IMG/VR virus record: IMGVR_UViG_3300003873_000125
Span: 1-25,136 of that record
Direction: 5' to 3' (one strand)
Source: a virus
Length of the DNA: 25,136 nucleotides
The position numbers and the translations under genes are program-made. The notes beneath the pieces were generated by a model. It made no database searches. It saw only the letters and a list, made by a program, of their open reading frames with translations, and was not told the DNA's origin. This document shows, in pieces, positions 20,755 to 25,136 of the stretch. The stretch's first letter is position 1, and each line of letters opens with the position of its first letter.

Positions 20755-21015
20755 TTATCCTTTAAGTTTTATTGCATTGTCTTCTAAGGTAGAGACTGGA
20801 TGAGATGTGTATTGCCAACTATTTGCTTTATACATGTTAACATCAAAGCTATATTCTTCCTCTATACGTTTTGCTGTTTCTAGGAAGTTACCTATAAAGA
20901 TATCTTTCTGACCATTCATACAAAGTGTAGTTGTAGTACCCAGTTGAGGGCATAGATATTGAGAAGTGGTAGCTATAGTACTGTTGGATATAGCTTCTAT
21001 TACAAATAGTTTCAT
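20755..21015 (-). CDS. Tandem paralogue family, member 5
   Basis: 86 residues. Shares with four upstream neighbours the start (F/Y)VI(E/Q)A, a middle F-(I/R)-GNFLET-A-RIEEE segment (here IFIGNFLETAKRIEEEY, about 45-61), and W-Q-Y near the end. No known family. AAAGGATACCAA precedes the ATG, which overlaps the upstream stop. The most diverged member. Confidence 0.78.
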   Translation of the reverse strand: MKLFVIEAISNSTIATTSQYLCPQLGTTTTLCMNGQKDIFIGNFLETAKRIEEEYSFDVNMYKANSWQYTSHPVSTLEDNAIKLKG

Positions 21016-21281
21016 TTGGTATCCTTTATGAGTAGTGGTGCACTAGCTGGTATAGCAGTATATTGCCATTGTGTGGTATAAGAGACTGGATTTTCTCTGT
21101 CATACTCTAGTTCTTGTGCTATTCTAGTAGCTGCCTCAAAGATGTTACCTTGAAAGAGTTTATCACTAGTGTTAAATGTTGTTAGGCTTTTAGCATACCC
21201 TTTTTTGGTAGCTAGATAGATAGGTGTGTTGTCAGGGGATTCTAGTAAGTCTTCAGCTTCAATTACGAATTGTTGGGTCAT
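21012..21281 (-). CDS. Tandem paralogue family, member 4
   Basis: 89 residues from the ATG at 21281, where AAAGGACCAACA stands upstream and the start overlaps the previous stop as ATGA; a longer frame upstream lies inside the neighbour. MTQQFVIEAEDLLESP start, IYLATKKG strand, FQGNIFEAATRIAQEL core and QWQYTAIP near the end. Very like member 3. Confidence 0.82.
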   Translation of the reverse strand: MTQQFVIEAEDLLESPDNTPIYLATKKGYAKSLTTFNTSDKLFQGNIFEAATRIAQELEYDRENPVSYTTQWQYTAIPASAPLLIKDTK

Positions 21282-21541
21282 TGTTGGTCCTTTATGGGTA
21301 GTGGTGAGAAGGCTGGGACAGTAATATACTGCCATTGCTCATCAGAGGCATACACTTTGTCATGCTCTAGTTCTTGCTCTATTCTAACAGCTGTTTCAAA
21401 GAGGTTACCTCTAAAGAGGTTGGCATTACGGGTAAAAGCTGTTAGATCACTAGCATCTCCTTGATTATTATCTAGATAGATAGGTTGAGTGTCAGGTGAT
21501 GTTAGTAAGTCTTTAGCTTCAATTAGGTACAATTGGGTCAT
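21278..21541 (-). CDS. Tandem paralogue family, member 3
   Basis: 87 residues, MTQLYLIEAKDLLTSPDTQP, IYLDNNQ, FRGNLFETAVRIEQELEH, then QWQYITVPAF. Nearest to member 4, which suggests a recent duplication. AAAGGACTTACA precedes the ATG. No named family. Confidence 0.82.
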   Translation of the reverse strand: MTQLYLIEAKDLLTSPDTQPIYLDNNQGDASDLTAFTRNANLFRGNLFETAVRIEQELEHDKVYASDEQWQYITVPAFSPLPIKDQQ

Positions 21542-21753
21542 TGTAAGTCCTTTACTATTTGGTAATGCCAGTTACTACCAAGTTTAGGGTTAGAGGCTAG
21601 CTCTTGGTCTAGGCGGTGTTTAGTAGAGAATAAATTACCTCTAAACCTATCTTTTTTGGTACAAGCTACCTTACTAACCTCGTATGCTAAATATATGGGA
21701 CAATCGGGAAGTAAGTTGTTTGTAGCTTGTATTATGTATTGCTGGGGTTTCAT
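21538..21753 (-). CDS. Tandem paralogue family, member 2
   Basis: 71 residues, the shortest. MKPQQYIIQATNN, PIYLAYE, RFRGNLFSTKHRLDQELA, then WHYQIVKDLQ. The FRGNLF-RL-QEL core is retained while the loop before it is shorter. Overlaps member 1 by four bases (ATGA-type) and follows AGGACTTACA. Confidence 0.8.
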   Translation of the reverse strand: MKPQQYIIQATNNLLPDCPIYLAYEVSKVACTKKDRFRGNLFSTKHRLDQELASNPKLGSNWHYQIVKDLQ

Positions 21754-21995
21754 TGTAAGTCCTCTATTACTTCAATGTATGGTACTGATTCATAGTTCCA
21801 TGCAGAAGCACTTATCCTACGGTTGGCTATATCAAATAACCTCTCTTCTTTTATACGGGTAGCTACTTCTAGAAAGTTACCTATGTATATGTTTTCATCT
21901 GGTAGCCTACGGATAATTGAACCTACAGCTTTATCAAGGTAGGCTATGTCATTGGTTTTCTCAGAAGTGGCCTTTATTACGAATTGTGGGCTCAT
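21750..21995 (-). CDS. Tandem paralogue family, member 1
   Basis: 81 residues: MSPQFVIKATSEKT, AYLDKAVG, IYIGNFLEVATRIKEER, WNYESVPYIEVIEDLQ. First gene of the five-member run on the minus strand. AAAGGACATACC precedes the ATG. TTATTGAAGT, a sequence also found upstream of two other gene groups, lies about 47 bases upstream. Roughly 150 bases further upstream contain no gene. Confidence 0.8.
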   Translation of the reverse strand: MSPQFVIKATSEKTNDIAYLDKAVGSIIRRLPDENIYIGNFLEVATRIKEERLFDIANRRISASAWNYESVPYIEVIEDLQ

Positions 21996-22120
21996 GGTAT
22001 GTCCTTTACTATTGGTTAGCTACGGAGTGTAACGAGAGTAGCTTATTGAAGTGATGTTGTTGGGAAGTGTAATTTTCAGGTGGGACATTATGTATAAAGT
22101 ATACGGTATCCCGTGCCATA

Positions 22121-22154
22121 GCCCTCAGAGGCCCATAGAGGCCCCTCAGAGGCC
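22121..22154. repeat. Tandem GCCC(N)TCAGAG repeats at a gene end
   Basis: Three head-to-tail copies of a 10-11 base unit (GCCCTCAGAG, GCCCATAGAG, GCCCCTCAGAG) plus GCC, overlapping the stop codon of the gene at 22146. They are much richer in GC than the surroundings. A related palindrome GCCTCTGAGGC occurs inside the same gene at 22372-22382. Confidence 0.6.
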
Positions 22155-22478
22155 AAACGACCCCTTGCCCTTACCTGACATCCTCTGAGAGATAAAATCC
22201 CTTGTAGAGGCTCTGAGAGCATCTACACGACGTGTAGGTATTTTAGCCCCATTATGGCTACTATTTGGTAACTCTTGTATTACCTCAAGTAGCCACCTAG
22301 CGGTGACTCCTTTCTCCTCGTTAGAACCCTTTATGGCTTTATGTAAGGTAGCAAGTGCTTGCTCCCTAGTAGCCTCTGAGGCCCCTTGGTAGGCATCTAA
22401 GATTGGTGCCATGATAGTGGCATCATTGTAGCTACTTGTACCTTGCAGGTGTTCATTAATCAATGTTATAACTCTCAT
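22146..22478 (-). CDS. Hypothetical protein
   Basis: 110 residues, helical: acidic/neutral first two-thirds (DAYQGASEATREQALATLHK) and a basic Ser/Gly/Lys-rich tail (QRMSGKGKGSFGL). No family recognised. AAAGGAAACTT precedes the ATG, and TTATTGAAGTC (minus-strand GACTTCAATAA) lies 30 bases upstream. Confidence 0.72.
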   Translation of the reverse strand: MRVITLINEHLQGTSSYNDATIMAPILDAYQGASEATREQALATLHKAIKGSNEEKGVTARWLLEVIQELPNSSHNGAKIPTRRVDALRASTRDFISQRMSGKGKGSFGL

Positions 22479-22534
22479 AAGTTTCCTTTATATAAAATTA
22501 TTGACCCCTTATTGAAGTCAGTGGTGAAATGGGA

Positions 22535-22723
22535 CTAGACTTTATGCCAAGTCAAGCCACCATATTGAGGACCATAAACTTCTGGTCTCTCATATATATG
22601 TATAGCTTCGTATTCAGGTTCGAAGTCCAACTCTAGTGTGCGACCAGTTATTGCAAAGATTTCGTTAAGCTCAACTTCGTTGACCTCAAGGAACTCCTCA
22701 TAGGTTAGTGGTGTATATGTCAT
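22535..22723 (-). CDS. Hypothetical small acidic protein
   Basis: 62 residues, MTYTPLTYEEFLEVNEVELN..., strongly acidic, ending in an aromatic-rich VYGPQYGGLTWHKV. Such acidic early phage proteins sometimes mimic DNA or bind host proteins, but nothing here proves it. AAAGGACGCTT precedes the ATG, with the conserved element 26 bases upstream. Confidence 0.68.
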   Translation of the reverse strand: MTYTPLTYEEFLEVNEVELNEIFAITGRTLELDFEPEYEAIHIYERPEVYGPQYGGLTWHKV

Positions 22724-22748
22724 AAGCGTCCTTTATTTAGATTCATCA

Positions 22749-22767
22749 TCTAATAAAGAGAGCAACT
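22749..22767 (-). promoter_or_regulatory. Conserved 19-base element, copy 3
   Basis: Plus strand TCTAATAAAGAGAGCAACT, 26 bases upstream of the ATG at 22723. It differs from the copy at 24847 at one position of 19. Confidence 0.55.
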
Positions 22768-22920
22768 GATGGAGACTGAGTCAATTGAGCAGATGAATTG
22801 CGTAAGGAACGGAGAGGCCGGACTCAAGTACGGTACGGTTGTCCCGTAGCGTCCTGTCCTCCTCGTGAAAAGTGGAGCTATTGGGTGAAGCTCTTGGGCT
22901 CTTAGTGGTGCTCTTAAAGG
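22768..22920. other. Gene-free leader region with small inverted repeats
   Basis: About 150 bases without a gene, between a terminator and the conserved element. It includes TACGG-TTGTC-CCGTA (a perfect five-base stem) near 22834-22850 and an ACGGTACGG direct repeat. Richer in GC than the neighbouring genes, so it may be transcribed as a structured leader or serve as a control site. Confidence 0.35.
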
Positions 22921-22954
22921 AAAAAATAAGGCCTCCCGTAAGGGAGACTTATTT
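22921..22954 (-). terminator. Intrinsic terminator
   Basis: On the minus strand AAATAAG-(internal loop)-CTCCC-TTAC-GGGAG-(internal loop)-CTTATTT running into a T6 tract. Same design as the terminator at 15238-15272. It ends the transcript of the genes from 22986 rightward. Confidence 0.8.
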
Positions 22955-22985
22955 AGAAGGAGAGAAGGAGAATGGAAAGGACACT

Positions 22986-23270
22986 TTAGCGAACAGGTAT
23001 TGCAGAGAATGACGAAGTGACACCACTTAGTATCATCTCAGTAGCTACTTTAGCGTTAGCAGAGCCAACTACTTGCTCAAGTGGCTTGTTGTCATATGTA
23101 GAGTTGATAACAGTAGCATAGCAACCTCTTCTATTTGAGATTAGTAGCTCAGGAGTAAGCAACTCAGCGTAGTGAGTAGTAGCAGAAGCTACGATGTTGT
23201 TAAATGACTCTTCAGTAAGAGTAGCAGGAGTTGGGATTACAGCTTTAGTAGCTTTGTTGAAGTTTGACAT
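22986..23270 (-). CDS. Hypothetical protein
   Basis: 94 residues, MSNFNKATKAVIPTPATLTE..., Ala/Thr/Val-rich, soluble. No family recognised. AAAAGGTCTTATT precedes the ATG, and the gene is last before the terminator at 22921. The ending FSAIPVR is short and basic. Confidence 0.72.
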   Translation of the reverse strand: MSNFNKATKAVIPTPATLTEESFNNIVASATTHYAELLTPELLISNRRGCYATVINSTYDNKPLEQVVGSANAKVATEMILSGVTSSFSAIPVR

Positions 23271-23314
23271 AATAAGACCTTTTAGTTAGATGGATGGGTG
23301 AGCCTTGAAGGCAA

Positions 23315-23401
23315 CTATTGGCGATGAGTAGTACTAAGTATTACCATTATGATAAATGGTAGCATTACATAGAACATATTATGGTTAAGAAACTCTACCA
23401 T
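23315..23401 (-). CDS. Possible membrane peptide (28 residues)
   Basis: A 28-codon frame MVEFLNHNMFYVMLPFIIMV... with a weak AAGAA site. Residues 9-23 form one membrane helix. It fills the gap between two genes in a region where other short membrane peptides occur, but evidence is limited. Confidence 0.38.
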   Translation of the reverse strand: MVEFLNHNMFYVMLPFIIMVILSTTHRQ

Positions 23402-23410
23402 TGATTGTTC

Positions 23411-23521
23411 TTACAGTTGTTGTATAGATTGTAAGGCTCTATAATAGTTAGCGAAGTCACTAACTGAACCACCTGGGAACTTAGCTACGAAGGCACTTAA
23501 GGCCTCCATTATACTAGGCAT
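23411..23521 (-). CDS. Small protein (36 residues)
   Basis: A 36-codon frame MPSIMEALSAFVAKFPGGSV..., whose ATG lies inside the last codons of the upstream gene (8-base overlap) with TAAGG six bases upstream, as is usual here. Helical, no membrane segment. Function unknown. Confidence 0.55.
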   Translation of the reverse strand: MPSIMEALSAFVAKFPGGSVSDFANYYRALQSIQQL

Positions 23522-23843
23522 TAGTAGCCTTAGCTCTAGCAAGTACTGCTTTGAGGTTGTCAAGCTCAGCTTTTTGTTGCTCAAGCTCTATCTCACGATG
23601 TAAAGCGTTAACTCTAGCGTCATTCTCTAAATCTGCAATGAGGTCATTACCCCAAAGTGTAGAAGCTGTACGCAATAGACTAGTACCAACTCTAGCTGAG
23701 CCTGTTACATCTGTAGCTACACCAATAGCATCTACTACTATGTTGTTAGCACCAGCTACTGTAGTTACGCCTAGTTTCTTAATAGAGCCAAATAGCCCAA
23801 CTTTACGCTGATATGTAGGTTGTTGTGGTTGTTGATTATTCAT
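23514..23843 (-). CDS. Hypothetical protein with C-terminal coiled coil
   Basis: 109 residues from the ATG at 23843 (MNNQQPQQPTYQRK), after GGAGGACATT; a TTG upstream would lie within that site. Gln/Pro-rich start, Val/Thr/Ala/Gly-rich middle (25-65), then a charged coiled coil (REIELEQQKAELDNLKAVL, 82-100). Possibly a distant relative of the protein at 11660. Function unknown. Confidence 0.72.
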   Translation of the reverse strand: MNNQQPQQPTYQRKVGLFGSIKKLGVTTVAGANNIVVDAIGVATDVTGSARVGTSLLRTASTLWGNDLIADLENDARVNALHREIELEQQKAELDNLKAVLARAKATNA

Positions 23844-23923
23844 AATGTCCTCCAAGACGATTATTGTTGTTTATTGTAGTTCCGACAAGTGGTGCGGTAT
23901 GTTAACCCCGCAGGTGACAACCC

Positions 23924-24001
23924 CTACTCAGGGATTGTTACTAGGACTGTAATGTTTTGATGTTTAACATTACAGTAATAAGTGATGTACTTAGTTACCA
24001 T
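23924..24001 (-). CDS. Possible leader peptide (25 residues)
   Basis: A 25-codon frame MVTKYITYYCNVKHQNITVL... with AAAGGTCAACA before the ATG. The conserved element lies 30 bases upstream, the same spacing as at three other genes, which supports it. However, a perfect hairpin (23947-23975) lies within it, so the region may instead be a structured leader, or the peptide may regulate the next gene. Confidence 0.4.
   Translation of the reverse strand: MVTKYITYYCNVKHQNITVLVTIPE
23947..23975. repeat. Perfect 10-base inverted repeat
   Basis: CTGTAATGTT and its exact complement AACATTACAG around a nine-base loop, about 105 bases upstream of the gene at 23843. An adjacent weaker hairpin (ACAACCCCT/AGGGATTGT, 23917-23939) follows on the minus strand. 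Probably a 5' leader structure or an operator. Confidence 0.6.
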
Positions 24002-24030
24002 TGTTGACCTTTCAATTGATTTATTCTATC

Positions 24031-24049
24031 TCTAATAAGGAGAGCACCT
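24031..24049 (-). promoter_or_regulatory. Conserved 19-base element, copy 2
   Basis: Plus strand TCTAATAAGGAGAGCACCT; one difference from the copy at 24847. It lies 30 bases upstream of the 25-codon frame and about 190 bases upstream of the gene at 23843. Confidence 0.55.
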
Positions 24050-24062
24050 TATAGAGAGATGG

Positions 24063-24197
24063 TTATGGTAAGACAACCGTAACAAGTGTTAAAATAAGCA
24101 GAGTGATGACAACTCTGCCTGTAACTGTAGCAAGTACAGGACCTACTACTGGGATGAAGTATAGACGACGAAGGAAGTCTATAGTAGGCTTATGCAT
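24063..24197 (-). CDS. Small membrane protein (44 residues)
   Basis: A 44-codon frame, MHKPTIDFLRRLYFIPVVGP..., with GAGG nine bases upstream, overlapping the previous stop by 8 bases. A basic N-terminus (FLRRLY) precedes a hydrophobic stretch; residues 14-24 and 29-43 are hydrophobic, giving one or two membrane segments. Function unknown. Confidence 0.58.
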   Translation of the reverse strand: MHKPTIDFLRRLYFIPVVGPVLATVTGRVVITLLILTLVTVVLP

Positions 24198-24426
24198 AAT
24201 AAGCATCCTCTGCATCTGCTATAGAAGTAAACACTTCCATTTTTTGCACATGGTAGCTACGCTTGTAGCAGAGTTCGTCCTCTGTACCATGGTTGTGAAG
24301 TAGCTCACTAGCATAAGCATTAGCTAGCTCTTCAGTAGAGAATGTTTGTAGCACCGTTGTAGACCAATCGTCAGGACTTGCAGCGTCAAATAAAACACAC
24401 TCTTCTATAATTGTAAATACTTGCAT
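24190..24426 (-). CDS. Hypothetical small acidic protein
   Basis: 78 residues from the ATG at 24426 (MQVFTIIEECVLFDAASPDD), after AAGGAGAACATC; a start nine codons upstream lies before that site and is rejected. A beta strand, a helix with EELANAYASELL, then strands: like the small phage 'FxTxEeAxxYa' proteins of unknown function. The end overlaps the small membrane protein. Confidence 0.72.
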   Translation of the reverse strand: MQVFTIIEECVLFDAASPDDWSTTVLQTFSTEELANAYASELLHNHGTEDELCYKRSYHVQKMEVFTSIADAEDAYYA

Positions 24427-24535
24427 GATGTTCTCCTTAACTCTGCCTACCACAAGGGTTAGGACTTACTAAGTACAGCTATAAGGTAGCAACCCTCTTT
24501 TGTATTTGAAATGCGGTAGAGCCACATTAGTAGAG

Positions 24536-24778
24536 CTAGCTTGCAGGCCATACTCTATATGAGCCATTAGACTCTTTGATAGGATAACGGGTATCATCAC
24601 TATCTGATAGCTCAAGAGATGAGCCATTCCATATGAGAGTGTATTCTGAAGTGAATACAGAAGCCTCCCACATAGTGTCTTGGTCTGATAGACCTAGTAC
24701 ACTAGAGATACTTGATAGAGATGCCACCTCTCTGTCAAAGTTGTTGATAAGGTTGTCCATTGTTTGAAAGTTATGCAT
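24536..24778 (-). CDS. Hypothetical small acidic protein, first gene of the window's right end
   Basis: 80 residues, MHNFQTMDNLINNFDREVAS..., acidic, Ser/Asp-rich, with aromatic residues near the end (GSYRVWPAS). AAGGATATACA precedes the ATG. It is the most upstream gene on the minus strand in this window; the conserved element lies about 69 bases upstream. Confidence 0.7.
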   Translation of the reverse strand: MHNFQTMDNLINNFDREVASLSSISSVLGLSDQDTMWEASVFTSEYTLIWNGSSLELSDSDDTRYPIKESNGSYRVWPAS

Positions 24779-24846
24779 TGTATATCCTTGTGTAGTGATG
24801 GCATCAAGGCCATACAGGTACTACAGATAGCTTATAGCTACCACTC

Positions 24847-24865
24847 TCTAATAAGGAGAGCAACT
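24847..24865 (-). promoter_or_regulatory. Conserved 19-base element, copy 1
   Basis: Plus strand TCTAATAAGGAGAGCAACT, about 69 bases upstream of the ATG at 24778. On the minus strand the core reads CTCTCCTTATTAGAGAG, with CTCTC/GAGAG able to pair around CTTATTA, and TTGCTAGCAG lies just upstream, as in copy 5. Confidence 0.55.
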
Positions 24866-24945
24866 GCTAGCAACAACCTCAACTGCAGAGACTAACAACG
24901 GATGGCTCTTGTGTGTAGCTTTTAATTAGTATGGCTGGCAGAAAG

Positions 24946-24983
24946 GTACCCCCTGGAGACTTCTTATGGGGGGCAGGGGGTAC
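24946..24983. repeat. GC-rich 10-base inverted repeat
   Basis: GTACCCCCTG pairs exactly with CAGGGGGTAC across an 18-base loop. The loop contains a second G6 run (24968-24973) that could pair with the same C run, so two alternative foldings exist. No clear T run follows. May be an attenuator-like or promoter-associated structure. Confidence 0.6.
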
Positions 24984-25038
24984 TCAAGTAATGGAATTTG
25001 TAGCTATACTGCAGCCCCTCCCAAAAAATTAAAAAATT

Positions 25039-25047
25039 TCCCTATAG
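25039..25047 (-). promoter_or_regulatory. T7-like initiator sequence
   Basis: On the minus strand GGGCTATAGGGAAA contains the nine bases CTATAGGGA, identical to the initiation core of T7-type promoters. It lies about 260 bases upstream of the first gene. With no T7-like upstream recognition part (TAATACGACTCA), it may be chance; it is noted because this phage encodes a T7-type polymerase. Confidence 0.25.
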
Positions 25048-25091
25048 CCCTTTGTGCAATTTTTTTCCACAACACTTTGCTAATACCCTCA

Positions 25092-25117
25092 TTTAACAGC
25101 CCCTACGGGCTATTAAA
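25092..25117. repeat. Stem-loop near the right edge
   Basis: TTTAA-C-AGCCC-CTAC-GGGCT-A-TTAAA: two stems of five pairs separated by one mismatch, four-base loop. The stable small hairpin recalls the hairpin promoters used by the N4 virion RNA polymerase, but those have three-base loops and the match is not exact. Confidence 0.55.
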
Positions 25118-25122
25118 TTCCA

Positions 25123-25136
25123 GGAGAGTTCTCTCC
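25123..25136. repeat. Palindrome at the window edge
   Basis: GGAGAG-TT-CTCTCC, six paired bases around a two-base centre, ending exactly at the last base. It may mark a genome or contig end, or the window may simply stop here. Confidence 0.5.

Larger units (their letters stand above)
24779..25136. other. Gene-free right-end leader with structured repeats
   Basis: 358 bases with no gene I can support. In the direction of transcription it holds, in order, a short palindrome at the window edge, a long stem-loop, a T7-like CTATAGGGA, an A/T tract, a GC-rich hairpin and the conserved element. This layout is consistent with a promoter and leader region for early transcription, and possibly a genome terminus. 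Confidence 0.5.

Noticed and set aside
22768-22920. Structured non-coding RNA or riboswitch
   Set aside because: Only short stems are visible, and no known riboswitch core was recognised; kept as an unassigned leader.
24460-24536. 22-codon frame MWLYRISNTKEGCYLIAVLS
   Set aside because: No ribosome site and no overlap in the style of the neighbouring genes.
1-25136. tRNA genes, CRISPR arrays and insertion sequences
   Set aside because: No cloverleaf-like segment, no regularly spaced identical repeats and no transposase motif was seen on either strand by eye; a dedicated tRNA search was not possible.

Overview
The window looks like the early/middle region of a lytic tailed phage (or a closely related prophage) related to phage N4 (the Schitoviridae type), from an AT-rich host I cannot name. 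Every gene I can support is on the minus strand. Genes are short and packed, often overlapping as ATGA or TAATG, and most follow a strong Shine-Dalgarno sequence of the form AAAGGA or AAGGATAA. The N4 link rests on a multi-subunit, T7-type RNA polymerase at 15.5-17.9 kb; family and host assignments are inference. No tRNA, rRNA, CRISPR array or insertion sequence was found, and no plus-strand gene.

Transcription runs from right to left. From 25.1 to about 18 kb is an early-type region: a 358-base leader with strong inverted repeats, then many small genes of unknown function. These include five tandem paralogues (20.75-22.0 kb) and several membrane peptides of 28-44 residues. A repeated 19-base element (consensus TCTAATAAGGAGAGCAACT on the plus strand) lies upstream of gene groups here and is a good promoter or operator candidate. 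From 17.9 to 15.2 kb is the RNA polymerase operon, closed by an intrinsic terminator. The polymerase is encoded in three consecutive catalytic or structural pieces, with the active site divided between two polypeptides. From 15.0 to 11.4 kb are more small genes: a membrane-anchored HNH protein, a probable frameshifted gene at 14.14-14.67 kb, a small lipoprotein and a second copy of a small paralogous family.

From 11.4 to 6.2 kb lies a run of mostly unrecognised genes around a TelA-like (toxic anion resistance family) protein. From 6.1 to 0 kb is the nucleotide and nucleic-acid metabolism block: thyX (flavin-dependent thymidylate synthase), a GIY-YIG homing endonuclease, three different nucleotidyltransferases (one minimal CCA-enzyme-like, one RlaP-like, one MNT-like), an exonuclease domain of a family A DNA polymerase without its polymerase domain, and a calcineurin-like phosphoesterase.

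Three observations stand out. (1) The single-subunit-type RNA polymerase is split between motif A and motif B, with new helices at the break. (2) The homing endonuclease next to thyX is followed by a diverged second copy of the thyX 3' end, the footprint of an insertion that carried a replacement gene end. (3) The DNA polymerase exonuclease stands alone. Together they show core replication and transcription enzymes broken into separate genes, probably in part by homing endonuclease activity.
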